Assembly (NCBI RefSeq): GCF_014256275.1
Contig: NZ_JACCFE010000002.1
Span: 806,001-870,000 of the forward strand
Source of the DNA: Rhodococcus sp. 4CII
Lineage (GTDB): Bacteria > Actinomycetota > Actinomycetes > Mycobacteriales > Mycobacteriaceae
Direction of reading: 5' to 3'
DNA: 64,000 nt
Made by a program: the position numbers and the translations under genes. The notes beneath the pieces were generated by a model. The model worked only from the letters and a program-made list of their open reading frames with translations. It was not told the DNA's origin and did no database searches. The stretch's first letter is position 1; the number at the start of each line of letters is the position of its first letter. Of this stretch, positions 18,074-27,495 are shown in pieces.

Positions 18074-18634
18074 ATGACCAATCACAGCATCAGCAAGCGT
18101 GCCCTCGGCTGGATCGCCGTCACCGGCGCCGTCGTCGCCGTCCCGCTCGGCCTGAGCACCGGCACCGCCTCCGCCGCCTCCCACAACTGGGACGGCGTCG
18201 CACAGTGCGAGAGCGGCGGCAACTGGGGAATCAACACCGGAAACGGCTACTACGGCGGCCTGCAGTTCTCGCAGAGCACCTGGGAGGCCAACGGCGGCAG
18301 CGGATCGGCGTCGAGCGCCAGCAAGGCCGAGCAGGTCCGCGTCGCCGAGAACGTGCTCGCAACCCAGGGCCAGGGTGCCTGGCCGGTGTGCGGTCAGTAC
18401 CTGACCACCGGCGGCAGCGGCGTCACCGAGGCTCCCGCGCCCGCACCGGAGCCCGCCCCGGCCCCGGCTCCGGCCCCCTCGGCTCCGGCCCAGGTCCAGG
18501 TTCCCGCCCCCGCCCAGCCCGGCGCGCAGCAGGCACTCGACGCCGCTCGTCAGCTTGCCGAGCAGAACGGCGTCGGACAGCAGTTCCAGCAGCTGGTGGA
18601 CACCAACCCGCAGTTGGTCGGCGCACTGCGCTGA
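18074..18634 (+). CDS. Resuscitation-promoting factor with Pro/Ala-rich tail
   Basis: A 186-residue secreted Rpf. After a signal peptide ending TASA comes the Rpf domain (WDGVAQCESGGNW, with catalytic Glu; YYGGLQFSQSTW; WPVCGQYL). A proline/alanine-rich spacer (APAPEPAPAPAPAPSAPA) follows, then a C-terminal stretch DAARQLAEQNGVGQQFQQLV. Up to the end of the domain it is very similar to the upstream Rpf, including the first residues MTN-SI-KR and the signal peptide, so the two are tandem paralogues. The extra tail may reach into the wall or bind partners. ATG 18074 has GAGAGGA upstream. Confidence 0.93.
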   Translation: MTNHSISKRALGWIAVTGAVVAVPLGLSTGTASAASHNWDGVAQCESGGNWGINTGNGYYGGLQFSQSTWEANGGSGSASSASKAEQVRVAENVLATQGQGAWPVCGQYLTTGGSGVTEAPAPAPEPAPAPAPAPSAPAQVQVPAPAQPGAQQALDAARQLAEQNGVGQQFQQLVDTNPQLVGALR

Positions 18635-18651
18635 TCTCCGCGTCAGATACG

Positions 18652-18690
18652 ACGAGGCCCTGTCATCCGAAACGGATGACAGGGCCTCGT
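18652..18690. terminator. Bidirectional terminator between rpf and UPF0182 genes
   Basis: Perfect arms ACGAGGCCCTGTCATCCG and CGGATGACAGGGCCTCGT around an AAA loop lie between convergent genes. Confidence 0.88.
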
Positions 18691-18712
18691 TCGCTCTGCG
18701 GGTGAGCCTCCC

Positions 18713-21691
18713 CTACTTGGGGAGCGCCTCGTATGCGGCGACCGCCTTCTGGACTCGGGCGAGGGCCGCGCCGTACGCCGCGAAGTCACCACTGCGTTGC
18801 GCCGCAGACAATGCGGTGAGCGACGCATCCAGTTCGGCGACCGCAGCCGAGACGTCCGTGCCGGACGGCGGTGTCGCCGGGGCCGTCGGCGCGGGTGCCG
18901 CACCCTGGTCGGTGGGCGGCGTCGTGCTCGTCTCCGGAGGTGTCCCTGCCTCCGCGCTCGGAGCCGTCGCCACCGACCCCGTCCCGGCACCGAACACCTG
19001 GTCGAGCGCTTGCGCCAGCGTCGGGGCGTACCCGACTCGCACACTGTTACTCGGCGGCGGCTCACGGTAGCTCACGAGCACCCGCGACAGCTGCGGGAAC
19101 GTCGACGTGTTCGGGCCCGTCGAACTTCGCTCCGTGTACATCGGTTCGACGTACAGGATGCCGCCGTCCGCGATCGGCAACGTCAGCAGGTTGCCGTACT
19201 GGATCTTGTTCGATCTCTCGAGCAGAGTTCTCTCCGATGCCACGCGTGGATCGGAGATCATCGAGTTCTGTGTCTGCTGCGGCCCCTGAGTCTGCGTGTC
19301 CGTCGGCAACTGGAGCACGGTGAACTTGCCGTAGTTCTCCGGATCCGATTTCACCGATAGATATGCGGACAGGAACTCGCGGCTGTAACCCACCATCGCG
19401 CTGGTCAGATTGAAGGATGGTTTCCCGGTCTCGGGATCACCGACCAGAACGTAGTACGGCGGCTGGTTCGCGCTCGTGTCGATCGTGGGATCGCTCGGCA
19501 CCGACCAGAACGCGTTGTTGGTGAAGAACTCCTTCGGATCGTCGACGTGATATTTGGCGAGCATCTCCCGTTGCACCTTGAACAGGTCCTCCGGATAGCG
19601 GAAGTGTGCGCGCAGTTCGTCGGGAATCGAATCCGCCGGTTGCACCGCACCCGGGAACACACCCATCCACGCGTCGAGGACGGGGTCGTTCTGGTCCACC
19701 TGGTACAGCTTCACGGTGCCGTCGTACGCGTCGACGGTGGCCTTCACCGAGTTGCGGATGTAGGACACCTCCTTACGGGGCAGCAACCGGCCGGTGTTCT
19801 GGTCGATGCTGTCCTCGACGAGTCCGTCGAGCGAACTGCGCTGGGCGTACGGGTAGTCCTGCAGTGTGGTGTAGGCGTCGACGATCCACACGACCTTGCC
19901 GTCGACGACGGCCGGGTACGAGTCACCGTCCGCTGTCAGCCACGGGGCGACGTGGGTGACCCGGTCCCGCGGATCGCGGTTGTAGATGATCTTGGAATCC
20001 GAGCCGATCGCACCCGAGAACAGGATGTTGCGCTCGGTGTACTTGGCGGCGAAGGCCAGCCGGTTGAACCAGTTGCCGATCGGCACGCCGCCCGAACCGG
20101 TGTAGGTGTAGCGGGAGGTGTCGGTGTCGTACTCCCGCGGGTCCGAACCCTGGGAACCGCCGACGATCGCGTAGTCGGCATCGGTGTCGGCGATGACCTC
20201 GCCGTAGTAGATGCGTGGCTGCTCGACCGGAATGACCTGGTTCCCCGCCTGCTGCGAGGCGATGTCACTGACCATATATACGGGGTAACCGCTGTTGCTG
20301 TTCGCGGCCTCCTCCGCCGACTCGCCGGCAGCGGCGTTGACCCGGTTCGCGGGTGCTGCGACCAGTCCGTTGCCGTGCGTGTAGACGGTGTGCTTGTTGA
20401 TCCAGTCCGTCTGGTTACCGGTCAGGCTCTTCGACGACAACTCGCGGGCCGCGACGATGTAATCGCGCATCTCCCCGTCGATGTCGTACCGGTCGATGTC
20501 GAGCGTGGGCGGGAAACCGTAGAAGTTCTTCAGCTGCTGCTGCTGGGTGAACGTCCGCGACAGGATGTTCGGATCCAGCAGGCGGGTGTTCGCGATGGTC
20601 GTGACGTCGGCCGGCACCTCGCGCGGCGGCTTCGTTCCGTACCCCTGGTAGTCCTGGTACTCGACCTTGTCGTCCGTGATGCCGTACGCCTGCCGGGTGG
20701 CGGCGATGTTCCGCTCGATGTACGCGCTCTCCTTGTCGGCGGCGTTCGGACGTACCGAGAATTGCTCGACCACGAGCGGCCACACCGCGCCGACCAGGAT
20801 CGAGGACAGCACGAGAAGCGCTGTCGCCATTGCGGGAATCCGCAGATCACGAAGGAAGATCGCCGCGAAGAACGCACCCGCGCAGATGACCGCGATCGCC
20901 AGCAGGATCAGCTTGGCCTGCAGCACCGCATTCATGTCCGTGTAGCTACCGCCGGTGAACGTGGGTTCCTTGCGGCTGCTCGACAACAGCGAATAGCGAT
21001 CGAACCAGTACGCCACGGCCTTGAGAAGGATGAACGTTCCCGCGAGCACGGCCAACTGGACTCGCGCCGCATTGGTGAGCGCGCCGCCGCGGCCCGCCAG
21101 CTTCAACCCACCGAAGATGTAATGCGTGACCAGGCTCGCGAAGAACGCCAGCAGCACCGCGACGAACAACCAGTTGAGGACGAACCGGTAGAACGGCAGA
21201 TCGAATGTGTAGAAGCCGACATCGAGGCCGAATTCCGGATCGGCGACCCCGAATGCGCCCCCGTTGATGAACAGCTGCACCGTCACCCAGCTGGACTGCG
21301 CGATCAGACCGGCGAGCAGTCCCACCACGATCGGAATGGCCAAGCCGAACAGTCGCAGCCGCGTCATCACCGTGGTGCGGTAGCGCGCGACCGGATCGTT
21401 GGGGCCCGACACCGGAACGAAGACCGGCCGCGACCGATACGCGAGCAGCAATGCCAGCCAGACGATTCCGCCGACCACCACCCCGACCACGAGGAAGAGC
21501 AGCAGACGGGTGACGAGGACCGTGGTGAACACCCCACGGAATCCGACCTCCCCGAACCACAACCAGTCCGTGTATGTACTGATCAGCCGCGGACCCACCA
21601 GCAGCAGGGCCGCGACGACAAGCGCCAGCACCAGCAGCACACGACTGCGTTTGGACAACGACGGTAAACCTGCGGGGGGCCGCATGCCCAC
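18713..21691 (-). CDS. UPF0182 family large membrane protein
   Basis: The 992-residue protein has seven or so helices in its first 330 residues (SRVLLVLALVVAALLLVG, TDWLWFGEVGFRGVFTTVL), then a large extracytoplasmic domain of about 550 residues, and a Pro/Thr/Ala-rich linker before a short helical end. It corresponds to Rv3193c. UPF0182 proteins occur in actinobacteria and cyanobacteria and have no established function. I chose GTG 21691 (MGMRPPAGLPSLSKRS), which aligns with the mycobacterial start and has GGAG 8 bases upstream; longer in-frame forms exist. Confidence 0.9.
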   Translation of the reverse strand: MGMRPPAGLPSLSKRSRVLLVLALVVAALLLVGPRLISTYTDWLWFGEVGFRGVFTTVLVTRLLLFLVVGVVVGGIVWLALLLAYRSRPVFVPVSGPNDPVARYRTTVMTRLRLFGLAIPIVVGLLAGLIAQSSWVTVQLFINGGAFGVADPEFGLDVGFYTFDLPFYRFVLNWLFVAVLLAFFASLVTHYIFGGLKLAGRGGALTNAARVQLAVLAGTFILLKAVAYWFDRYSLLSSSRKEPTFTGGSYTDMNAVLQAKLILLAIAVICAGAFFAAIFLRDLRIPAMATALLVLSSILVGAVWPLVVEQFSVRPNAADKESAYIERNIAATRQAYGITDDKVEYQDYQGYGTKPPREVPADVTTIANTRLLDPNILSRTFTQQQQLKNFYGFPPTLDIDRYDIDGEMRDYIVAARELSSKSLTGNQTDWINKHTVYTHGNGLVAAPANRVNAAAGESAEEAANSNSGYPVYMVSDIASQQAGNQVIPVEQPRIYYGEVIADTDADYAIVGGSQGSDPREYDTDTSRYTYTGSGGVPIGNWFNRLAFAAKYTERNILFSGAIGSDSKIIYNRDPRDRVTHVAPWLTADGDSYPAVVDGKVVWIVDAYTTLQDYPYAQRSSLDGLVEDSIDQNTGRLLPRKEVSYIRNSVKATVDAYDGTVKLYQVDQNDPVLDAWMGVFPGAVQPADSIPDELRAHFRYPEDLFKVQREMLAKYHVDDPKEFFTNNAFWSVPSDPTIDTSANQPPYYVLVGDPETGKPSFNLTSAMVGYSREFLSAYLSVKSDPENYGKFTVLQLPTDTQTQGPQQTQNSMISDPRVASERTLLERSNKIQYGNLLTLPIADGGILYVEPMYTERSSTGPNTSTFPQLSRVLVSYREPPPSNSVRVGYAPTLAQALDQVFGAGTGSVATAPSAEAGTPPETSTTPPTDQGAAPAPTAPATPPSGTDVSAAVAELDASLTALSAAQRSGDFAAYGAALARVQKAVAAYEALPK

Positions 21692-21854
21692 GTGCCACAC
21701 TCCAAGAACTCGGCGACGCTGTCGCGCCGCGATCAACTGCACTGCTCGGCCGTCCACACCCGAACAGCAAGGGCGTGACCGTTTCGTCCCACTCTACGTA
21801 ACAACCGGGAGATGCGGCCGTCGGTCCTGTGCCGGGGGTGGGAGGATGGGTCTC

Positions 21855-22457
21855 GTGAGTGAAGAGTATGTGAACCGGGAGCCCGACGCCCTCGCCCGCT
21901 GTGTGCGCGAGGTAATCGAATTCGTCGATGCCGGAGGGTGGGATCAGCCGCCCCAGATGTTCGCGCTCGTCCCGACCGAACTCCTCGCGGCCGCCGAACC
22001 GAGCCTACTCGACCAACTCGCCGACGGTGCGGAATTGACCCCGGTGGAACAGGATCCGTTCCCCGACGACATCGACGGTGGGTCACGCGCGCTCGACGAG
22101 TTCCTCGCCACCACCAGTTGGCCCGAGTCCGTGGTGGGGTGCGCTCTCGTTCAGGAGATCGTCGTCCTGCCGCCCGGGGCGGAGTCCGACCTCGACGACG
22201 CACTCGTCCCTCTGCTGTCCGACCGCGACGCCGCCGACGAGGCGGCTCGGGCCACGGCCGAGTCGCATCCCGACCGCCGGTCTGCCCGGTTGATCGCCGC
22301 GGTGCTGCGCGACGGGCCGTCGCTGTGCCTGATGCAGTTGCGCCCCGACGAGGACGCCGACCCGTACGCCGGGATCGAACTGCTCACCTCCGAGGATCTC
22401 GCGCCGAATCTCGTGAGCGCGTTGTACGCCACCCTCGACGCGACCGAAGAAGACTAG
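21855..22457 (+). CDS. PPA1309-like conserved actinobacterial protein
   Basis: A 200-residue acidic soluble protein with no membrane segment. It starts MSEEYVNREPDALARCVRE and contains PQMFALVPTELLAAAEP, WPESVVGCALVQEIVVLP and DGPSLCLMQLRP. These match a conserved actinobacterial family of unknown function that is regularly next to the UPF0182 and PDZ-Lon genes. The GTG at 21855 has GGAGG 9 bases upstream, better than the ATG at 21846 that overlaps this site. It is divergent from UPF0182 and convergent with the protease gene. Confidence 0.82.
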   Translation: MSEEYVNREPDALARCVREVIEFVDAGGWDQPPQMFALVPTELLAAAEPSLLDQLADGAELTPVEQDPFPDDIDGGSRALDEFLATTSWPESVVGCALVQEIVVLPPGAESDLDDALVPLLSDRDAADEAARATAESHPDRRSARLIAAVLRDGPSLCLMQLRPDEDADPYAGIELLTSEDLAPNLVSALYATLDATEED

Positions 22458-22478
22458 ACAGGAAGGAAGTCCGGGCGC

Positions 22479-23501
22479 TCAGCAGCCGGGCGCGTCGCCA
22501 CCGGCGTCGATGGTCTCCAGCGCGTCGACGGCTCCGGCGAGCGTCTCGACCTTCACCAGCCGAAGCCCGTCGGGTGCGCCCTGGCGGGCCTCGTCGCAGT
22601 TCTTCGCCGGCACGAGGAACGTTTCGGCGCCGGCCTCGTCCGCGGCGATCAACTTGTACTTGATGCCACCGATGGGGCCGACGTCGCCGTCGGAATCGAT
22701 CGTGCCGGTGCCGGCGACGAATTTGCCGCCGTTGAGTTCGCCCGGGCTCAGCTTGTCGATGACGGCGAGCGTGAACATCAGCCCCGCCGACGGTCCGCCC
22801 ACGTCGGCCAGGTTGAAATCGACGGTGAACGGAACGTCGGGGACCTCCTCGGGCGTGATTCCCAGATAGCCCTTCGACTCGTCGCCCGGACGCGCCCCGA
22901 CGGTCACCCGGACCGTCGTCTCCGCGCCGTCCCGGCGGACCAGGATCGGCACCTCCGTGTTCGGCGCCACCTCGGCCACCGCCTCCTGCACGTCGCCGAC
23001 CGTCGACACCGCCGTTCCGTCGACGCTCACCAACCCGTCGCCCTCACGCAGGATTCCCGCGGACGGGCCGTCCTCCGCGACCTTGGCGACCCGTAGGTCG
23101 ACGGGCTTGCCGAGGAAGTGGAGTGCGGCGAGTTCGGCGCTGTCCTCGGACTGCTGGAAGTCGGCGTCGTTCTCCTGCTTGACCTCGTCCTTCGACTTGT
23201 CCGGCGGGTACACCTCCTCGCGGGGGACGATGCCCTGGCGTCCGCTGGCCCACAATCCGAACGCTTCGAACACGTTGAGGTCGTCGCGCACGGCGACCGT
23301 CGTCATGTTGAGGTGCCCGGTGGTCTCGTCCACCTCTGTCCCCTGGATCGCGACGACCTGCTCACCGCCCACTTCGCCGAGGGTGTTGAACGTGGGGCCC
23401 GGCCCGAGAGCCACGAACGGCACCTTGATCACCGTGCCGAGAATTCCGAGTACCACGATCGGGGCCAGCGCGGCCAGAAGCGTCACGATCCGTCGATTCA
23501 C
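22479..23501 (-). CDS. Membrane-anchored PDZ-Lon (S16) protease
   Basis: The 340-residue protein has one N-terminal membrane helix (VTLLAALAPIVVLGILGTV), a PDZ domain at about 125-205 (LRVAKVAEDGPSAGILREGDGLVSVDG region) and a C-terminal Lon-type proteolytic domain without the ATPase. The Ser-Lys dyad is visible: Ser238 in GGPSAG and Lys281 in GPIGGIKYKL, 43 residues apart as in Lon. It corresponds to Rv3194c. Such proteins act outside the membrane; the substrate is unknown. GTG/ATG start at 23501 (MNRRIVTLLAAL). Confidence 0.9.
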   Translation of the reverse strand: MNRRIVTLLAALAPIVVLGILGTVIKVPFVALGPGPTFNTLGEVGGEQVVAIQGTEVDETTGHLNMTTVAVRDDLNVFEAFGLWASGRQGIVPREEVYPPDKSKDEVKQENDADFQQSEDSAELAALHFLGKPVDLRVAKVAEDGPSAGILREGDGLVSVDGTAVSTVGDVQEAVAEVAPNTEVPILVRRDGAETTVRVTVGARPGDESKGYLGITPEEVPDVPFTVDFNLADVGGPSAGLMFTLAVIDKLSPGELNGGKFVAGTGTIDSDGDVGPIGGIKYKLIAADEAGAETFLVPAKNCDEARQGAPDGLRLVKVETLAGAVDALETIDAGGDAPGC

Positions 23502-23614
23502 CTGGACCAGCGTAGAGCGCGAACCGGCCGGCCCCGCCGTCGGCCGTCCGCGTGTTCGCGGTCAGCGTGACGTGGTGGGCACCTACGCGACCATGCGCCT
23601 TGTACCGTTGAGTC

Positions 23615-25042
23615 ATGAGCAATCTGCCGTTCGGCTTCTCCAACTCCGACGACGATCCCGATCGTGACAAGAACACGGGGGATCAGAACGGACCCGACCG
23701 CGACAAGAACGCGGGTGGTTCCGGCGACTTCGGTTTCGGGGCGGGTGGTTTCCCCGCCGGGGGGTTCGACCCGGCCGCGCTCGGTCAGATGCTGACCCAG
23801 TTCGGTCAGATGCTGAGCGGGATGGGCAGTTCGATGGGGTCGGGCGAACAGACCGGGCCCGTCAATTACGAGATCGCGAAGAAGCTGGCCCGCCAGCAGA
23901 TGGGGTCCGTCGCTCCCATCACCCAGGGAAGTTCCGAGGCGATCGCCGATGCCTCGCGGCTGGCCGAACTGTGGCTCGACGCCGCGACGACGTTGCCCGC
24001 GGGCGCATCGAAGACCGTCGCATGGACACCCAACGACTGGCTCGACAACACGCTCGACACGTGGAAGCGGCTCTGCGACCCCGTCGCGGAGAAGGTGGCC
24101 GGCATGTGGGTGCAGGGCCTGCCCGAGGAGGCGCAGCAGATGGCCGGGCCCATGCTCGGCATGATGAGCCAGATGGGCGGCCTCGCGTTCGGCTCCCAGC
24201 TCGGCCAGGCACTCGGCCAGCTGTCGAAGGAAGTGCTCACCTCCACGGACATCGGTCTGCCCCTCGGTCCGGCAGGCACGGGCGCACTGCTTCCCGCGGC
24301 GGTCGAGCGGTTCAGCAAGGGACTGGAGCAGCCGGACCGCGAGATCCTCGTGTTCCTCGCCGCGCGCGAGGCCGCGTACCAGCGCCTCTACAGCCACGTC
24401 CCGTGGCTCCGTCAGCGTCTCCTCGCCACCGTCGAGGAGTACGCCCGCGGCATCACGATGGATTTCTCCGCGATCGAAGACATGGCGAAGAATCTCGATC
24501 CGTCGGCGCTGAGCGATCCGTCGCAGCTCGAGAACATTCTGCAGCAGGGGGCGTTCGAGCCGCAGACCACACCCGAGCAGAAGCAGGCGCTCGAACGCCT
24601 CGAGACGCTCCTCGCTCTCATCGAGGGCTGGGTCGAGGTCGTCGTCGGTTCAGCACTGAACGACCGCCTTCCCGGTGTGGCCGCCCTCAGCGAGACGCTC
24701 CGCCGCAGGCGCGCGACCGGTGGACCCGCCGAGCAGACGTTCGCAACCCTGGTCGGACTCGAATTGCGCCCCCGCAAGGTGCGCGAGGCCGCGCAGCTGT
24801 GGAATCGCCTCACCTCCGAGTCCACCGTCGACGCCCGTGACGGCGTGTGGGCCCACCCCGACCTGCTGCCGGACTCGTCCGACCTGGACAGCCCGGACGC
24901 GTTCGTCGACCGGGTGCTCGGCGGCGGCGACGGCGGGAACTTCGACAATCCGATGGCCCAGCTGGAGGCGACCGAAGCCCGTGAGCGGGCCGAGGAGGCC
25001 GAACGCGGCAAGTCCGGCAAGGACGACGAGCCGGAGTCCTGA
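23615..25042 (+). CDS. DUF2342 (zincin-like) protein lacking zinc ligands
   Basis: A 475-residue protein, with a Gly-rich N-terminal stretch followed by a helical domain. REAAYQRLYSHVPWLRQRL and RPRKVREAAQLWNRLT are typical of the DUF2342/zincin-like family, in which a zinc site with paired histidines is expected after a helix. Here the corresponding segment reads LALIEGWVEVVVGSAL, with tryptophan where the family's EGH-type histidine would be, so it is probably not an active protease. Its mycobacterial counterpart is Rv3195. It leads the E1-like and UbiB-kinase genes on the same strand. Confidence 0.82.
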   Translation: MSNLPFGFSNSDDDPDRDKNTGDQNGPDRDKNAGGSGDFGFGAGGFPAGGFDPAALGQMLTQFGQMLSGMGSSMGSGEQTGPVNYEIAKKLARQQMGSVAPITQGSSEAIADASRLAELWLDAATTLPAGASKTVAWTPNDWLDNTLDTWKRLCDPVAEKVAGMWVQGLPEEAQQMAGPMLGMMSQMGGLAFGSQLGQALGQLSKEVLTSTDIGLPLGPAGTGALLPAAVERFSKGLEQPDREILVFLAAREAAYQRLYSHVPWLRQRLLATVEEYARGITMDFSAIEDMAKNLDPSALSDPSQLENILQQGAFEPQTTPEQKQALERLETLLALIEGWVEVVVGSALNDRLPGVAALSETLRRRRATGGPAEQTFATLVGLELRPRKVREAAQLWNRLTSESTVDARDGVWAHPDLLPDSSDLDSPDAFVDRVLGGGDGGNFDNPMAQLEATEARERAEEAERGKSGKDDEPES

Positions 25043-25162
25043 CGGCCTGAAATCCACCAATGTCGCGGTAGCGGGAAATCCACAGGTCGAGGCACGTTTC
25101 GGCCTGTGGACAACTCGCCTTCGAAGGGCTGCCACGCGATTGGGGCCTGCAATCCTCTGGAT

Positions 25163-26056
25163 GTGACCATCCAGCACCCACCTCACGTCGGCGTCACCCT
25201 CGACCCTCGCATTCCGGTACTCGTCCGCCCCGACGGACGGGTCCAATTCGGCTGGGACCCCGAACGCGCGCTCGTTCTCGCCCCGCCGCCCGGGGTCCGG
25301 ACCGAGCAGCTCCTGGCCGTCGTGCGGCTCCTCGACGGCAAGCATTCCCGGCCACACATCCTGTGGACGGCTGTCGGGTACGGCCTGGCACCGACGGACG
25401 TGTCGAAACTCCTCGGTGATCTCGACCGGGCCGGCCTGATCGAGGTCGGCGCCGCGTCGCCCGTCGCGGACACGATCGCGATCCGCGTGCACGGGCGCGG
25501 CCCGCTCTCCGACGCGCTGTCGGCCGGGCTCTCCGACGCCGGCATCCGGGTGTCCCGGTCACACCGCTACTCCGCCGACGGCGACGTCCGGCGGTGGAAC
25601 GCCCTGTGCGTCGTGCTGGCGGACGATCTGGTCGCCGAACCCCGACTCGCCGCCGACCTCGTCCAGAACGGGATTCCCCATCTCCAGGTCCGGCTGCGGG
25701 ACGGACGCGGCGTCGTCGGTCCCCTGGTGCTCCCCGGCCACACCAGTTGCCTCCGGTGCGCCGACCTCCTCCGCGCCGCGTACGACGAGGACTGGCCGCA
25801 CCTGTCCGCACAGCTCCTCGGGACCGTCGGGCACGCGAGCCCCGCCGTGATCATGGCCACCGCCGCGGTCGCCCTCGGCCAGCTCGAAGCGGTTCTCGCC
25901 GCTCCGCGCGGGGGGCCGCCGAGCAGCCTCGACGCGACCCTCGAGATCGACCTCGGCGCGCATCGGCTGGTGACCCGGCGCTGGCCGCGGCAGGCGAGTT
26001 GCAGCTGCACGTATCTGGCACCCGCCGTGGGTGAATCGAACCATCGACCGTCATGA
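25163..26056 (+). CDS. E1/cyclodehydratase-like (TOMM leader-binding type) protein
   Basis: The 297-residue protein resembles the leader-peptide-binding, E1-like partner of azoline-forming systems. Residues 30-95 form a winged-helix-like region, followed by a degenerate nucleotide-binding-like region (TIAIRVHGRGPLSDALSAGL). A four-cysteine pattern typical of structural zinc in this family is seen: Cys196-x2-Cys199 (TSCLRCADLL) and Cys280-x-Cys282 (SCSCTYL). No YcaO gene or precursor peptide is in the window. Counterpart of Rv3196. GTG 25163 is the first good start; the stop overlaps the kinase start as ATGA, so the two are translationally coupled. Confidence 0.72.
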   Translation: MTIQHPPHVGVTLDPRIPVLVRPDGRVQFGWDPERALVLAPPPGVRTEQLLAVVRLLDGKHSRPHILWTAVGYGLAPTDVSKLLGDLDRAGLIEVGAASPVADTIAIRVHGRGPLSDALSAGLSDAGIRVSRSHRYSADGDVRRWNALCVVLADDLVAEPRLAADLVQNGIPHLQVRLRDGRGVVGPLVLPGHTSCLRCADLLRAAYDEDWPHLSAQLLGTVGHASPAVIMATAAVALGQLEAVLAAPRGGPPSSLDATLEIDLGAHRLVTRRWPRQASCSCTYLAPAVGESNHRPS

Positions 26057-27408
26057 TGCATGATGGTGGGGTGTCCGACATCCCCCGCAGGAGTTCTGCC
26101 CGCACCGCCAAACTCGCGAGCATTCCCTTGGGGATCGCGGGACGCGCTGCGATGGGCTTCGGCCGGAAGCTGACCGGTGGTGACAGGGACCAAATCGACG
26201 CCCAGCTCAGCGCGAAGGCTGCCGAGCAATTGTTCGCGGTCCTCGGCGAACTCAAGGGCGGGGCCATGAAACTGGGGCAAGCGCTCAGCGTCATGGAGGC
26301 CGCGATCCCCGAGGAGTTCGCGGAGCCCTACCGTGAATCGCTGAACAAGCTGCAGGCGCAGGCGCCTCCACTGCCCGCACGGGCCGTGCACAAGATGCTC
26401 GACCAGCAGTTGGGCACCCGGTGGCGTGACCGGTTCGAGTCGTTCGACGACACCCCCACCGCATCGGCCAGCATCGGCCAGGTGCACCGCGCGGTGTGGG
26501 CCGACGGTCGCGACGTAGCGGTCAAGGTGCAGTACCCCGGCGCCGACGAAGCGCTGCGCGCCGACTTGAAGACGCTCGGTCGGTTCGCGGGACTGTTCGC
26601 GTCGGTCATGCCCGGCGTCGACGTGCGCCCCGTGATCGACGAATTCACGGCCCGCACCGAGGAAGAACTCGACTACCGGATCGAGGCGAACAATCAACGC
26701 CGCTTCGCCAAGGTGTACGACGGCGATCCGCAGTTCGCGATTCCGCACGTGGTGGCCAGCGCTCCCAAAGTGGTAGTGACCGAATGGATGTCGGCGAAGC
26801 CCCTGTCTGCGATCATCGCGAACGGCACACCCGAGGAACGCAACACCGCGGGGGCACTGCTCGCGGAGTTCCACTTCGCCTCCCCCACCCGCGTCGGTCT
26901 GCTGCACTGCGACCCACATCCGGGAAACTTCATGCTGCACAGCGACGGCCGTCTCGGTGTCATCGATTTCGGTGCGGCGGCTCCGTTTCCGCACGGACTC
27001 CCACCCGTGCTGGGGGCCATGGTCCGCCTGTCCGTCCACGAGCAGTTCGACGAACTGACGGAGTTGCTGCACGCCAACGGATTCGTCCTTCCCGGGAGAA
27101 CGGTCACCGACAAGGAGATTGCGGACTACCTGCGCCCGGTCACCGACCCGATCCGCACCGAGTCGTTCCACTTCACCCGCGCCTGGCTCCAGAAGGCCGT
27201 GGGTTCCGCCACCGACTTCAACAGTTCCCAGTTCCGTACGGCCCGCGCACTGAATCTGCCCGCCGAGTATCTGATGATCTTCCGGGTTCTCGTCGGCTCG
27301 GTCGGGATCTGCGCTCAACTGGATGCGTATGCGCCGTACATGGAGATCCTGACGCGGTGGCTTCCGGGGTTCGCGGAGCCCGCGCCCGAGGACGAAGACA
27401 CGATCTGA
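26053..27408 (+). CDS. UbiB/ABC1/ADCK-family atypical kinase
   Basis: A 451-residue protein of the ADCK/UbiB family. The defining N-terminal extension motif KxGQ is present as GGAMKLGQALSVME, the alanine-rich loop as TASASIGQVH, the VAIK-like lysine as VAVKVQYPG, the catalytic loop as HCDPHPGNFML and the metal-binding DFG as VIDFGAAA. Family members support quinone or lipid metabolism, by ATPase rather than protein kinase activity. In M. tuberculosis the homologue Rv3197 sits next to whiB7 and has been tied to macrolide resistance. ATG 26053 overlaps the previous stop; GTG 26071 is an alternative. Confidence 0.9.
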   Translation: MMHDGGVSDIPRRSSARTAKLASIPLGIAGRAAMGFGRKLTGGDRDQIDAQLSAKAAEQLFAVLGELKGGAMKLGQALSVMEAAIPEEFAEPYRESLNKLQAQAPPLPARAVHKMLDQQLGTRWRDRFESFDDTPTASASIGQVHRAVWADGRDVAVKVQYPGADEALRADLKTLGRFAGLFASVMPGVDVRPVIDEFTARTEEELDYRIEANNQRRFAKVYDGDPQFAIPHVVASAPKVVVTEWMSAKPLSAIIANGTPEERNTAGALLAEFHFASPTRVGLLHCDPHPGNFMLHSDGRLGVIDFGAAAPFPHGLPPVLGAMVRLSVHEQFDELTELLHANGFVLPGRTVTDKEIADYLRPVTDPIRTESFHFTRAWLQKAVGSATDFNSSQFRTARALNLPAEYLMIFRVLVGSVGICAQLDAYAPYMEILTRWLPGFAEPAPEDEDTI

Positions 27409-27424
27409 GCCCTTATACACAGAA

Positions 27425-27471
27425 CGGGCGTTCGCCCGGCCCGCTCGTGTGAGTGGCCGGGCGAACGCCCG
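27425..27471. terminator. Bidirectional terminator between the UbiB kinase and whiB7
   Basis: Perfect 17-base arms, CGGGCGTTCGCCCGGCC and its complement, enclose a 13-base loop between convergent genes. Confidence 0.85.
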
Positions 27472-27495
27472 AACTCTTCCGCCCCGTATCGGTTC

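Noticed and set aside
25163..26056. A complete azole-forming biosynthetic cluster around the E1-like gene
   Set aside because: No YcaO, dehydrogenase or precursor peptide was seen within about 10 kb.
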